A DNA stretch of 64,000 bases from Tellurirhabdus rosea. Lineage in GTDB: Bacteria > Bacteroidota > Bacteroidia > Cytophagales > Spirosomataceae. The notes under the pieces are model-generated. The model did no database searches. It worked only from the letters and a program-made list of their open reading frames with translations, and was not told the origin of the DNA. Made by a program: the position numbers and the translations under genes. Below, piece after piece: positions 1 through 8,700 of the stretch. The DNA lies in the NCBI RefSeq assembly GCF_026278345.1, contig NZ_CP111085.1:3241501-3305500 (forward strand), in the 5' to 3' direction. Position 1 is the first letter of the stretch. Every line of letters starts with the position of its first letter.

Positions 1-2
1 TC

Positions 3-818
3 GTGGACTTTACCGGCGGCGAACCCCTCCTGCACCGCCAGCTCGAAGATCTTTGCCGCGAGGCCAAACGGGCGGGCCTCATCACCACCGTTACCACCAA
101 TGGACTGCTTTACCCGAAGTACGCCGAACGACTGCGCGGACTGGTCGATATGCTGCATTTCTCGCTGGATTCGCCGGTCGCGGAGGAGCACGACCGGTCG
201 CGGGGCGTCAAATGCTTCGACAAGGTGATGGAATCCATCCGGATTGCCCGGAGCCTGGGCGAACGGCCCGATATTCTCTTCACCGTTTTTGAGCACAACA
301 CCCACCAGATCAGGCAGGTTTATGAGGAAATCTGCCGCCCAAACGGACTGGTGCTGATTCTGAACCCGGTTTTTGAGTACAACGACGTGCAGACCGGCGA
401 CCATCTTTCCGAAAAAGCGCTGCAGGAAATGACGTGGTGGGGAAAGCAAAAGAACGTCTACCTCAACGACGGCTTCATCCAGCTCCGCCGCGACGGGGGT
501 AATCATATCGACAAGCCCGTCTGCCGTGCCGCCAGCACGACGCTGGTCATTTCTCCCGAAAACAAACTGGTCCTGCCCTGCTACCACCTCGGTCTTCAGG
601 ATTTCGCCATCGACGGAAAGCTGTACGAGCTGTATCGTTCGGAAGAAGTGCAGAAGCTTGTCGCGCTCGAAGGTCGGCTGCCCGGCTGCGAAGGCTGTGC
701 CATCAACTGCTACATGCAGCCCTCGTTTGCCGTCGAAATCTCCAAATACTGGTGGAAAGCCCTACCCAGCACCCTTAAATACAACCGCATTAAAGGGACG
801 TGGAAGCAGCTTTTTTAG
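3..818 (+). CDS. Radical SAM/SPASM-type protein, 5'-truncated by the window edge
   Basis: The open frame enters from the left edge, so the true start and the CxxxCxxC cluster motif lie outside the window. The first residues contain the GGEP motif (TGGEPLL) that follows the first strands of a radical SAM barrel and contacts S-adenosylmethionine. A run of C-terminal cysteines (PVCRAA, LPCYH, LPGCEGCAINC) resembles a SPASM/twitch auxiliary iron-sulfur domain. Such enzymes modify peptides or cofactors through a 5'-deoxyadenosyl radical. The substrate cannot be read from what is visible, and the upstream neighbours that would suggest it are missing. The gene ends 10 bp before a long inverted repeat and converges with a secreted-protein gene. 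Confidence 0.85.
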   Translation: MDFTGGEPLLHRQLEDLCREAKRAGLITTVTTNGLLYPKYAERLRGLVDMLHFSLDSPVAEEHDRSRGVKCFDKVMESIRIARSLGERPDILFTVFEHNTHQIRQVYEEICRPNGLVLILNPVFEYNDVQTGDHLSEKALQEMTWWGKQKNVYLNDGFIQLRRDGGNHIDKPVCRAASTTLVISPENKLVLPCYHLGLQDFAIDGKLYELYRSEEVQKLVALEGRLPGCEGCAINCYMQPSFAVEISKYWWKALPSTLKYNRIKGTWKQLF

Positions 819-925
819 GCGTTGAAGGTTTAACGTTCAACGTGTCCGCCGCTGCGGCAGCTCCTCCTCAATGGCAACAAAGAAGCGAAGCCGCGTTAAA
901 CCTTCAACTTTCAACCTTAAACCCT
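819..925. repeat. Intergenic long palindrome (copy 1)
   Basis: A perfect 15-bp inverted repeat (GTTGAAGGTTTAACG at 821-835, complement at 894-908) encloses a GC-rich core with GCTGCGGC and CTCCTCCTCAATGG. A further right-arm repeat runs to about 924. It sits directly after the radical SAM stop codon, between convergent genes. It belongs to the window-wide family described in the findings and may also terminate transcription. Confidence 0.75.
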
Positions 926-927
926 CT

Positions 928-2046
928 TCACTGCTTCATAACCTTATTCGTATACGCTTTTCCCATTGTGAACGTGCGGATGAGGTAGGCGCCTGCTGCC
1001 CAGTTGGTTGCGTCGAAGGGGACTTCGTGCTCGGCGGCGGGGGCCGCCAGTTCTACTTCCCGTACCAGTTGACCCTGCGCGTTGAACACCTGCATGCGGG
1101 CCGTGACGGGCTGGGTCGACCGCAGACGCACGAGCAACTGATCCTGCACGGGCACCGGATAGGCCAGAACGGACACTTCTCCATCGCTGACTTCGCCGGT
1201 CAGGCCCGTAACCACGGCCGTGCTTTCGGTGGCGGCTTCGTAAGGCGGGATGAGCGTAGGGGTTGTGCCGGTCCGGTCGGTCACGGTGAGGGTCATGTCC
1301 AGATAAGCTTCGCTGATTTTCTGCCCGCTTCGAAACTCCTCCGCCCGGACGACAAAGACGTAGCGGCCCTGTTCGGTCGGGGCATTCCAGGTCAGCTCGC
1401 CGCGGAGCGCATCGACTTTAAAAGTACCTTTCTGGGCGACGTCGTGCGGAAACCGGTAGCCCGGAAGCAGTTCGGAGGCGGCCCCGCAATCGCCCCGCCG
1501 GGCGCGGGTGACGGCATAAACAATACTGTCTCCTTCGGCATCCGCCGAACGCAGCGCCAGCACCGCTGGGACGCCCGTAGCCACCTGAAACAGATTCTCG
1601 GGAATAACAAAACCGGGCGTGCTGTTGACAATGCCGGTATTGAGGGTTGTTTCCAGATAATAAGGCGTCGTGACGGCCGAGGTGGGCAGATTGCGTGTGC
1701 CGTCCGAGCGGTTGCTGATAAGGACCGAAACCGTCCGGACAGCCGGGGCGCTGTAGGTGTACTGAATGCGGAAGGTGTTGAGACTGGTCGTCCGGTCCAT
1801 CGCCCGACGGTCCAGCCGCGGCACCTGCACCAGCGCCGAGCCGTCCCCAAAGCAGATGCCGACCTCGTTCTGCTGCTGCCCGGCCGCGGTGCCGCCATCG
1901 TCATCCATGAGCAGCGTGATGGTAAATTCGTAAGAAACCGAGCCCTGGACCACCCGCCGGGCCTGAATATAGCCTCCGAGGATGTGCGTAGCAAAAGCGG
2001 AACCGGCCGTAAACCAGCAGGCCAGAAGGCAGAAAAGTCGACGCAT
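928..2046 (-). CDS. Secreted protein with type IX secretion C-terminal sorting domain (paralogue A)
   Basis: The start is set at MRRLFCLLACW because this gives a clean signal peptide ending near SAFA; upstream in-frame codons give none. The mature protein (about 355 residues) opens with THILGGYIQARR, similar to the HIVGGE-type opening of Cytophagales gliding-motility-associated surface proteins. The last 80 residues (VLAYPVPVQDQLLVRL to the end) match a type A sorting domain used by the type IX system to export and anchor proteins. The middle looks like beta-sandwich repeats. The next gene upstream, 2171-3274, encodes a full-length paralogue with the same architecture, so this is a tandem duplication. 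Function is unknown; a surface structural or adhesive role is inference. Confidence 0.85.
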   Translation of the reverse strand: MRRLFCLLACWFTAGSAFATHILGGYIQARRVVQGSVSYEFTITLLMDDDGGTAAGQQQNEVGICFGDGSALVQVPRLDRRAMDRTTSLNTFRIQYTYSAPAVRTVSVLISNRSDGTRNLPTSAVTTPYYLETTLNTGIVNSTPGFVIPENLFQVATGVPAVLALRSADAEGDSIVYAVTRARRGDCGAASELLPGYRFPHDVAQKGTFKVDALRGELTWNAPTEQGRYVFVVRAEEFRSGQKISEAYLDMTLTVTDRTGTTPTLIPPYEAATESTAVVTGLTGEVSDGEVSVLAYPVPVQDQLLVRLRSTQPVTARMQVFNAQGQLVREVELAAPAAEHEVPFDATNWAAGAYLIRTFTMGKAYTNKVMKQ

Positions 2047-2170
2047 GGCAATGGAAGCGGTAAGGATTGACCCATTCACGCTGCCATAACGGCGACTGGC
2101 GGTTTTTAATACGGGAAAAGTCTGTTTTTTCAGTAGGATTTACCTAAAGGCAGGCACCGGGCCGGTTCCC

Positions 2171-3274
2171 TTACGGCTTTGTAAACTTTTGAACGTACGT
2201 TTTTTCGGGCGTCTGCAGCCGCAACAGGTAAACCCCGGCGGGCAGAGGCCGCGTATTGATTTCCCACCGCTCCTGCACGGAGTTGGATGGATAAAACTCT
2301 CCCAGAAGTTCGCCCTGGCCGTTCAGAAGATGGAGCTGGGTTTTAACCGGTTTCGCAGACCGGAGCAGAACGTTGAGCGTGCCCTGAACGGGTACCGGAT
2401 AGACGGTCACAATTAAATCCTCGCCCGTCAGTTCAAATTTATTGTCAGGGGCTTCCTGCACGGGTTCGTAGGGCGGAAGAACTGCCGCGGGCTGGCCGGG
2501 CAGATCGCGCGTGGCGACGGTAAGGTCAAGGTACGTTTCGCTGATTTTGCGGCCCTTGCGCCATTCTTCCGCCTTGACTTCGAGCAGGTAATACCCAACC
2601 GACGTTGGTGAGTTCCAGCTCAGCACACCCCGGCGCGGGTCGATGCGGAGGGTTCCTTTCTGCTCAACGGCATTGGGGTACGTGTAGCCCGGCAGAGACG
2701 TAGACGCAAATCCGCACTCGCTCAGCCGCGGACGGGTCAGCGAATACACCACACTGTCGCCCTCTGCGTCGCGAGTCGCAAGGGGCAGTACGGCGGGTCG
2801 ATTCAGCGGGAGTTGCAGCACGTTATCAGGCAGGGCAAATGCCGGGGTTGTATTCACTGCTTCGGGATAAATGGTGGTCTCCAGGTAAAACAGCACCTGA
2901 TCCGTAGACGCCAGCAGGTTGCGCGCGCCCAAGGGGCGATAGGTCAGAAGGACCGAAGCCGTCCGGGGTGCCGCCGACGGATAGGTATATATAGTGCGAT
3001 ACGTGTTCACCGAAATATCCGTGAAGGGAAACTGCCGTTCGCTTCGGGAAACAGGGACAGGCGGTGTGCCGTCGCCATAACAGAAATCAATAACTTCCTG
3101 CTGCTGACTGGCCATCTTGCCGCCGCGCTCGTCCATAAATAGAACGACCGAAAATTCATAGGTAAGCGAAGTGTTCGTCAGCCGACGGGCCTGAATGTAG
3201 CCGCCCAGCAAATGTGTGGCAAAAGCCGAACTGGTAACCAGCCAGCAAAAAACAAGGCCGAAAAAACGAGTCAT
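2171..3274 (-). CDS. Secreted protein with type IX secretion C-terminal sorting domain (paralogue B)
   Basis: The start is placed at MTRFFGLVFCWLV, giving a signal peptide cut near SSAFA. The mature protein begins THLLGGYIQARR, nearly the same as paralogue A. The two align throughout: FMDERGG with LMDDDGG, VVYSLTRPRLSECG with IVYAVTRARRGDCG, and the WRKGRKISETYLDLTV block with FRSGQKISEAYLDMTL. The C-terminus (VTVYPVPVQGTLNVLL to VQKFTKP) is a type A sorting domain, so the product should be exported by the type IX system and held at the surface. The pair is tandem on the minus strand with a gap of about 125 bp. No enzymatic motif is visible. Confidence 0.85.
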   Translation of the reverse strand: MTRFFGLVFCWLVTSSAFATHLLGGYIQARRLTNTSLTYEFSVVLFMDERGGKMASQQQEVIDFCYGDGTPPVPVSRSERQFPFTDISVNTYRTIYTYPSAAPRTASVLLTYRPLGARNLLASTDQVLFYLETTIYPEAVNTTPAFALPDNVLQLPLNRPAVLPLATRDAEGDSVVYSLTRPRLSECGFASTSLPGYTYPNAVEQKGTLRIDPRRGVLSWNSPTSVGYYLLEVKAEEWRKGRKISETYLDLTVATRDLPGQPAAVLPPYEPVQEAPDNKFELTGEDLIVTVYPVPVQGTLNVLLRSAKPVKTQLHLLNGQGELLGEFYPSNSVQERWEINTRPLPAGVYLLRLQTPEKTYVQKFTKP

Positions 3275-3379
3275 GATGCAAATGAAATACAAGCGTACGG
3301 AGTGAGCGGGGCGGTGAGGCTCCTTTTTCAAATGGACAAAAAGCTCTTTCTTGTAGCCAATCCGGTAAAAAGCCACCCC

Positions 3380-4204
3380 ATGCTCTACACTTCAGACCAG
3401 ACGGCCTCATTTCCGTCACACACCCTGCGCTATCTCAAAACCAGCCTCCGGGAACATGTCCTGACGCTCACGCTCAACCGCCCCGAAAAAAAGAACGCCC
3501 TGAACCCGGTCCTGCTCCACGAACTCGCGTTTGCGATGGCTTACGCGCATTACGAAAAAGAGGTTTGGATGGTCGTGCTGGCGGCCGAAGGCGATACGTT
3601 CTGCGCCGGTATGGACCTGAAAAGCCTCTCGACCGGGGAGGCGGAGACTGCAACGGTGCCCGAACCCTCGGGGCCGGTCCGGCTGGCGGAACTGCTGGCC
3701 GCACTGCACAAACCCTGTATCGCCCGGGTGCAGGGGCCGGTCTACGCGGGCGGATTTCTGCTGGTGGGCGGCTGCCAGTACGTGCTGGCGTCCGAGACGG
3801 CTACGTTCAGCCTGCCGGAAGTGAAACGCGGCCTTTTTCCGTTTCAGGTGATGGCCAGTTTGCTGGAAATCATGCCCGCCCGGGCCGTGCTGGACCTCTG
3901 CCTTCGCGCCCGTACCCTGACCGCCCCGGAAGCTCTTCGGCTCGGACTGGTCACGGAAGTGCTGCCCGCCGATAACCTGGACGGGGCCGTTGTGCAGTTG
4001 ACGGAAGAACTAAAGCAATACTCGCCCACCGCCCTTCAGTTTGGCTTACGGGCCTACCAGCAAGTAAAAAGCCTGCCACCGGACCGGCAGCAGGCTTATC
4101 TGTTTGAGCAGTTTCAGCAAATCCAGCAAACCGCCGACGCCCGGGAGGGCATGGCGGCATTCGTGGAGAAGCGAAAACCCAGATGGAATAGTTATGAGTT
4201 ATGA
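3380..4204 (+). CDS. Enoyl-CoA hydratase/isomerase (crotonase) family protein
   Basis: Crotonase fold of about 274 residues. The N-terminal strand LTLTLNRPEKKNALN, the oxyanion-hole segment DTFCAGMDLKSL and the GPVYAGGFLLVGGCQ loop are typical. The second acid of the hydratase pair is kept in FSLPEVKRGLFP. The first acid (Glu in GGGCEL of true hydratases) appears replaced by a hydrophobic residue, so the chemistry may be isomerisation or another acyl-CoA reaction instead of plain hydration. An in-frame ATG exists at 3332, but the start at 3380 matches the usual N-terminal length. The gene diverges from paralogue B. No beta-oxidation partners adjoin it, so the pathway is not assigned. Confidence 0.85.
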   Translation: MLYTSDQTASFPSHTLRYLKTSLREHVLTLTLNRPEKKNALNPVLLHELAFAMAYAHYEKEVWMVVLAAEGDTFCAGMDLKSLSTGEAETATVPEPSGPVRLAELLAALHKPCIARVQGPVYAGGFLLVGGCQYVLASETATFSLPEVKRGLFPFQVMASLLEIMPARAVLDLCLRARTLTAPEALRLGLVTEVLPADNLDGAVVQLTEELKQYSPTALQFGLRAYQQVKSLPPDRQQAYLFEQFQQIQQTADAREGMAAFVEKRKPRWNSYEL

Positions 4205-4295
4205 ATTAAGAATTATGAGTTAAAAATTATACATCAAGACTAAATGCCTAGACCGCAAAGTCAATTCTTAACTCATAACCCATAATTCTTAACTC
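4201..4295. repeat. Intergenic AT-rich palindrome (copy 2)
   Basis: Left arm contains AAGAATTATGAGTTAA; right arm repeats TTAACTCATAA and ATAATTCTTAACTC, so each arm is made of short direct repeats that pair across the centre. It starts at the crotonase stop codon and ends at the stop of the convergent gene. It lacks the GCTCCGC core of other copies, so membership rests on architecture. Confidence 0.6.
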
Positions 4296-4739
4296 TTATT
4301 GGCAGACTCTTCGGGTGTCGATGATGGAAAGGATTTTCCACTCGTTGCTGAGTTTGACGAGCGTGAAGGAGTTAACGCCGCAGTGGCTTTGCTTGCCGTT
4401 GAGGAAGAAGCTGTAGGGCGTCCAGGCGACGGCCATATCACCGTCGATTTTGATGTCGTAACCGCCAAGGCGTTCGTCGAGTGCGCCGGGTTTCTGCTTG
4501 CCAATCGCGGCGATGAAGGCCGGGATGGGCGTGATCTGGACACCCGTGATGCCTTCCTTGTTTTTTCCGATGCTGCGCAGGGTAGCCCCCGGTGCAAAAA
4601 CCGACCTGAACTGGACGGTGTCAATCTTTCGCATGCCGTCGAACATGCGGTCGATGGTGGCGCGGACGGCGGTTTGTTCACCTGTTTGGGCGAGGGCAGG
4701 AGAGGCGATCAGGCTTAGGAGGACAAGTATTTTTTTCAT
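4296..4739 (-). CDS. Exported NTF2-like (SnoaL/DUF4440-type) protein
   Basis: 147 residues with a signal peptide (MKKILVLLSLIASPALA, cut before QTGEQ). The mature 130 residues fit the NTF2-like cone fold: an N-terminal helix (VRATIDRMFDGMRKID), a segment with FAPGATL, then strands ending in EWKILSIIDTRR. Members of this superfamily bind small molecules or act as isomerase-like enzymes, and exported copies are common in Bacteroidota with no known role. It lies just downstream of xylA on the same strand with a hairpin between them, so it probably has its own promoter. No catalytic residues can be assigned. Confidence 0.75.
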   Translation of the reverse strand: MKKILVLLSLIASPALAQTGEQTAVRATIDRMFDGMRKIDTVQFRSVFAPGATLRSIGKNKEGITGVQITPIPAFIAAIGKQKPGALDERLGGYDIKIDGDMAVAWTPYSFFLNGKQSHCGVNSFTLVKLSNEWKILSIIDTRRVCQ

Positions 4740-4754
4740 AAATGAGAAAGGACA

Positions 4755-4786
4755 GGCTGTAAGAAAGTAATTTCTTCCTTACAGCC
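4755..4786 (-). terminator. Probable terminator downstream of xylA
   Basis: A 9-bp perfect stem (GGCTGTAAG with CTTACAGCC) and a 14-nt loop lie between the xylA stop and the start of the next gene on the same strand. The T-tract is weak, so efficiency is uncertain. Confidence 0.5.
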
Positions 4787-4797
4787 CAATACTCCGA

Positions 4798-6138
4798 TCA
4801 AATATATTGATTGATAATCATTTCGTAGAGTTCCTGCTTGCCGCTGGTCTGTTTCGGCTCTCCGTTTTGCTGGGCAAATTCGCGCAGGTCTTCAAACTTC
4901 AGTTCGCCCCGTTCGAAGGCGGCGCCGGTGCCGTTGTCGTAGCTGGCATAGCGGTCGGCGCGCAGCTGTTTGTAGCGGGATTTGTTCAGAATGGCCTCGG
5001 CCACCATGGCTGAGCGGGCGAACGCATCCATCCCGCCGATGTGGGCAATGAAGATGTCCTCCAGGTCGGTCGAATTCCGCCGGGTTTTGGCGTCGAAGTT
5101 AACCCCGCCGGATTTGAAGCCACCCGCTTCCAGAATAATCAGCATGGCCTCGGTCAGTTCGTACACGTCGATCGGGAACTGGTCGGTATCCCAGCCGTTC
5201 TGGTAATCGCCGCGGTTGGCGTCGATGCTGCCGAGCATGTTGTTGTCGGCGGCTACCTGCAGTTCGTGCGCGAAAGTGTGGTTGGCCAGCGTCGCGTGGT
5301 TGGTCTCCAGGTTCAGTTCAAAATCGTTCTGCAAACCGAACTTGTTGAGGAAGCCGATGACCGTTGCCGCGTCAAAATCGTACTGGTGCTTGGTCGGTTC
5401 CATCGGTTTCGGCTCGATGTAGAACGACCCTTTGAAGCCCTGCTGGCGGGCGTAGTCGCGGGCCATTTGAAGGAAGCGGCCGAGGTGTTCCTGTTCGCGC
5501 TTCATGTTCGTGTTCAGCAGCGACATGTACCCTTCGCGACCTCCCCAGAAGGTGTAGCCCGAGCCGCCGAGTTCGATGGTGGCGTCGATGGCGTTTTTCA
5601 CCTGCCAGCCCGCATGCGCCAGCACGTGAAAGTCCGGGTTGGTGGCGGCCCCGTTCATGTACCGCTCGTGCGAGAAGAGGTTGGCCGTGCCCCACAGCAG
5701 CTGCACGCCGCTGGCCTGCTGCTTCTGCTTCGCGTAATCGACAATCTTGCGGAAGTTGGCTTCAAATTCGGCGTTCGACCCGCCTTCGGGCGCTACATCC
5801 ACGTCGTGGAAGCAGTAAAAGCCCATGTTCATTTTGGTGATAAACTCAAAGGCGGCGTCCATTTTCTGGTAAGCGGCCCCCATCGCGTCCGAATGCTGGT
5901 CCCACGGAAAATGCTTGACGCCCGGCCCGAAGGGGTCCGCTCCGGTACCGCAGAAGGTATGCCAGTAGGCAACGGCAAAGCGGAAGAGGTCTTTCATGGG
6001 CTTGCCCAGAATCAGACGATTCTCATCGTACCACTTAAACGCCAGCGGATTGTCCGACTCGCGGCCTTCGTAGGTAATCTTGTCTTTGACAAACGGGAAG
6101 TACTCCTTGTCGCCAAGGGTCAGGTTGAGTTGTGGCAT
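4798..6138 (-). CDS. xylA: Xylose isomerase
   Basis: Converts D-xylose to D-xylulose (also glucose to fructose) in the cytoplasm. 446 residues from [16 protein letters not shown] is the usual length for class II enzymes, and longer upstream codons run into non-conserved sequence. Signatures are intact: [12 protein letters not shown] with the catalytic His, [30 protein letters not shown], the metal-binding [16 protein letters not shown] block and [17 protein letters not shown]. It is the third gene of a minus-strand xylB - nuclease - xylA run, 58 bp from the nuclease gene start. Pairing with xylB gives the two-step route from xylose to xylulose 5-phosphate. No xylose transporter or regulator lies in the window. 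Confidence 0.98.
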   Translation of the reverse strand: MPQLNLTLGDKEYFPFVKDKITYEGRESDNPLAFKWYDENRLILGKPMKDLFRFAVAYWHTFCGTGADPFGPGVKHFPWDQHSDAMGAAYQKMDAAFEFITKMNMGFYCFHDVDVAPEGGSNAEFEANFRKIVDYAKQKQQASGVQLLWGTANLFSHERYMNGAATNPDFHVLAHAGWQVKNAIDATIELGGSGYTFWGGREGYMSLLNTNMKREQEHLGRFLQMARDYARQQGFKGSFYIEPKPMEPTKHQYDFDAATVIGFLNKFGLQNDFELNLETNHATLANHTFAHELQVAADNNMLGSIDANRGDYQNGWDTDQFPIDVYELTEAMLIILEAGGFKSGGVNFDAKTRRNSTDLEDIFIAHIGGMDAFARSAMVAEAILNKSRYKQLRADRYASYDNGTGAAFERGELKFEDLREFAQQNGEPKQTSGKQELYEMIINQYI

Positions 6139-6196
6139 CACTAACGTTGTTTTTGTGGTAAAGTAGATTCGGGAAAAGTTATCACCTATTGGCGGG

Positions 6197-7117
6197 TTAA
6201 TTCTTGAGTTCGGCCAACTGCTGAACGCTGAGTCCGGTGAGTGCCCTGATTGTCTCCATCGGCAACCCCTGCGCAAGCGCGTTGCGGGCAATGTCCAGCC
6301 GTGCCTGAAGCTCGCCCTGCTGGAGGCCCTGTTGCAGCCCCTGTTGCAGCCCCTGTTGCAGCCCCTGCTGCATGCCGCGTTCCAAACCTCGTTCGAAGCC
6401 CTCTTCCTCGGCGGTGTCGATTACGTTTTTCATGTCCCGGTAATATTTCAGTGATTGTTCATAGGCGTCGATCTGAGCCGGGTTGAAGCGGGCGATCTCG
6501 GCCGACTGAAAGGCTTTCTCGAAAATACGGTCACGCAGCCGTTGCGGAATGTGATCGAAGTTTTCGAGGTTTTTGATAAAGTACAGCCACTTATCGAAAT
6601 GCGATTCCAGTTCCTCTTCGGTCTTATTGAACTTGGGCATTTCGATAAAAATGAACGTCAGTTTATCGTAAAAAACAGCACAGTCCTCGTTGCGAAGCTG
6701 TACCCGTTCAACGTACTTGTGGGGGTTTCGGCTGCCGTCGTCAAAGACAAAATCCAGAATCCCGACGCAGTAGACCGCCGCCAGTTCGAACGTCCATTCG
6801 CCGCGCTCGGCCTGTTCCCGAATGGGGAAGGTGGAGTAGAACACCGCCCGGTCTTTGAAGAAATTCTGCTTGGCCTTCTGGAGTTCTACAATGAACCGGT
6901 CGCCGTTTTCGCTTTCGCAGTAAATGTCAAAAATGGCTTTGCGGTCAATCTCCGTAGCGCCCAGATTTTCCGTGCGCTTGTACGTCAGATCTTTGATGCG
7001 GTGCTTTTGCGGTAATAATCCGTTCAGGAAGTCAATCAACAGGTCTTTGTTGACCTCTTCGCCAAATAACTTCTTGAATCCAAAGTCGGTGAACGGATTG
7101 ATGTATTTCGCTTTCAT
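6197..7117 (-). CDS. Rpn/PD-(D/E)XK nuclease-family 'transposase-like' protein
   Basis: 306 residues starting [19 protein letters not shown], the hallmark opening of the PDDEXK_2/Rpn (TIGR01784) family. The nuclease core is visible as FDIYCES followed by [11 protein letters not shown], matching the D...ExQ active site. Rpn proteins in E. coli are recombination-promoting DNA endonucleases; most relatives are uncharacterised and often multi-copy. The C-terminus carries a run of GLQQ tetrapeptides, a likely coiled-coil or oligomerisation tail encoded by 12-bp DNA repeats. The gene lies between xylB and xylA, which are normally adjacent. This suggests insertion, although the three genes remain co-oriented and could be co-transcribed. 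Confidence 0.88.
   Translation of the reverse strand: MKAKYINPFTDFGFKKLFGEEVNKDLLIDFLNGLLPQKHRIKDLTYKRTENLGATEIDRKAIFDIYCESENGDRFIVELQKAKQNFFKDRAVFYSTFPIREQAERGEWTFELAAVYCVGILDFVFDDGSRNPHKYVERVQLRNEDCAVFYDKLTFIFIEMPKFNKTEEELESHFDKWLYFIKNLENFDHIPQRLRDRIFEKAFQSAEIARFNPAQIDAYEQSLKYYRDMKNVIDTAEEEGFERGLERGMQQGLQQGLQQGLQQGLQQGELQARLDIARNALAQGLPMETIRALTGLSVQQLAELKN
6328..6375. repeat. 12-bp tandem repeat encoding (GLQQ)n
   Basis: Three exact copies of CCTGTTGCAGCC and a diverged fourth (CCTGCTGCATGC) run in tandem inside the nuclease gene. Each adds four residues (GLQQ) without changing frame, so copy number could vary by slippage while the protein stays intact. Confidence 0.9.
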
Positions 7118-7174
7118 AAATACAGCGTTTGCACAAAAATACATTTTCTCACGTACTGAGGATTCACGCCTTGA

Positions 7175-7212
7175 GGCAAAGGCGCAGCGAAGAAGGTCCC
7201 TGCGCCTTTGCC
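7175..7212. repeat. Hairpin between xylB and the nuclease gene (copy 3 of palindrome family, short)
   Basis: A perfect 13-bp stem (GGCAAAGGCGCAG with CTGCGCCTTTGCC) and a 12-nt loop follow the xylB stop by a few bases. TTGAGGCAAAG at its edge also occurs in the palindrome at 31710-31850, linking it to the family. There is no clear T-tract. Confidence 0.65.
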
Positions 7213-7218
7213 GGCTTT

Positions 7219-8700
7219 TTATTTCGCTTCCAGCGCCGTCAGCCATCGTCCGTAAGCCTCGCGATAGCCTTCCTGCGCTCGCATATCCGGCTCAATCGTC
7301 CGGACGACCTTAAGGCCGTGGAACGCCTCCTCGCGGGTTTTGAACAGGCCGAGACCCAGCCCGGCACCCCGGGCAGCCCCCTGCGCGCCGTCGGTATTGT
7401 ACAACTGGATTACGGCTCCCGTCAGGTTGGCAAAAGTGTCCCGGAACAGCGGGCTCAGGAACATGTTGGCCTCCCCGGCCCGGATGGTTTTCAGACCCAC
7501 GCCCACGCTCTCCATCACCTGAATGCCGTAATACAGCGCGAAGACGATGCCTTCCTGCGCCGACCGGACGAGGTGCGGCAGGCCGTGGCGTGTCAGCTGC
7601 AGACCCTGGAACGAAGCTCCCAGATCCTGGTTCTCCAGCACCCGTTCGGCCCCGTTGCCAAACGGCAGACAGACCAGTCCGTCGGCTCCGACCGGCGCGT
7701 GGGCGGCAATCTCATTCATTTCGCCGTACGAAACGCCGCCCCGCAGGAGGTGGTTGCGGAGCCAGCTGTTCAGAATGCCCGTTCCGTTGACGCAGAGCAG
7801 GACGCCGTAGCGCGGGGCTTCGGCCGTATGGCTTACGTGCAGGAACGTATTCACACGCGATTGCGGGTCCGGTTTGGCTTCGGCGCTGACGCCGTAAACT
7901 ACGCCCGAGGTTCCGGCGGTGGCGGCAATTTCGCCCGGCTCCATCACGTTCAGCGACAGGGCGTTGTTGGGCTGGTCGCCGGCGCGGTAGGTGACCGGCG
8001 TTCCTTCGGCCAGACCAAGTTCGGCCGCCGCCGATGCGGTCAGGCGGCCCTGTTCGGCGAAGGTGGGCTTGATGGTGGGAATCAGCGAGGTGTCGAATCC
8101 GAAATACTGCATCAGGAATTCGGCCGGGCGGGCTTCCAGAAAGTCCCAGAAAATGCCTTCCGAAAGGCCCGAGGGCGTGGTGCAGGTGTCGCCGGTCATG
8201 CGGGCGGCCAGATAATCGCCCGGCAGCATGAACTTGTCGATTTCGGCGTAAACGCCCGGTTCGTTGGCTTTCACCCAGGCCAGTTTGGCCGCGGTAAAAT
8301 TGCCCGGTGAATTGAGCAGGTGGTTCAGGCTCCTGTCTTTCCCAATGCTGAGGAACGCCTTTTCGCCGTACGGAACGGCGCGGCTGTCGCACCAGATGAT
8401 CGACGGGCGGAGGACGTTGAACGCTTTGTCGACCACTACCAGGCCGTGCATCTGGTACGAAATACCGATGGCTTTCACGTCGGCGGGCTGGACGCCGGCC
8501 TGCTGCATCACGGCTTTGGACGCCCGGCAGGCGTTCTGCCACCAGAGTTGGGGCTGTTGTTCGGCGAAGCCCGGCTGCGGGGCCTCGATGGCCATTTCGG
8601 TTTCGGGAAAAAACGCAGAAGCCACGGCAGTGCCCGTTTCGGCATTCAGAAGACACGCTTTAACGGAAGAACTGCCTAAGTCAAATCCAAGAAGAAACAT
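7219..8700 (-). CDS. xylB: Xylulokinase
   Basis: ATP-dependent phosphorylation of D-xylulose to xylulose 5-phosphate, feeding the pentose phosphate pathway. 493 residues; the start MFLLGFDLGSSSVKACLL puts the FGGY-family phosphate-1 motif (DLGSSS) at the very N-terminus, as normal. The ATP-binding region TAGTSGVVYGV and the GDQPNNA segment are conserved FGGY features. Upstream in-frame codons translate the repetitive intergenic palindrome (repeats of LIP/NTSY) and are rejected. It is the first gene of the xylB - nuclease - xylA run, so the operon promoter probably lies within or above the palindrome at 8701-8879. Confidence 0.96.
   Translation of the reverse strand: MFLLGFDLGSSSVKACLLNAETGTAVASAFFPETEMAIEAPQPGFAEQQPQLWWQNACRASKAVMQQAGVQPADVKAIGISYQMHGLVVVDKAFNVLRPSIIWCDSRAVPYGEKAFLSIGKDRSLNHLLNSPGNFTAAKLAWVKANEPGVYAEIDKFMLPGDYLAARMTGDTCTTPSGLSEGIFWDFLEARPAEFLMQYFGFDTSLIPTIKPTFAEQGRLTASAAAELGLAEGTPVTYRAGDQPNNALSLNVMEPGEIAATAGTSGVVYGVSAEAKPDPQSRVNTFLHVSHTAEAPRYGVLLCVNGTGILNSWLRNHLLRGGVSYGEMNEIAAHAPVGADGLVCLPFGNGAERVLENQDLGASFQGLQLTRHGLPHLVRSAQEGIVFALYYGIQVMESVGVGLKTIRAGEANMFLSPLFRDTFANLTGAVIQLYNTDGAQGAARGAGLGLGLFKTREEAFHGLKVVRTIEPDMRAQEGYREAYGRWLTALEAK

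Noticed and set aside
6320-6385. CRISPR-like short repeats
   Set aside because: The 12-bp repeats are contiguous without spacers and are in frame within a coding sequence.
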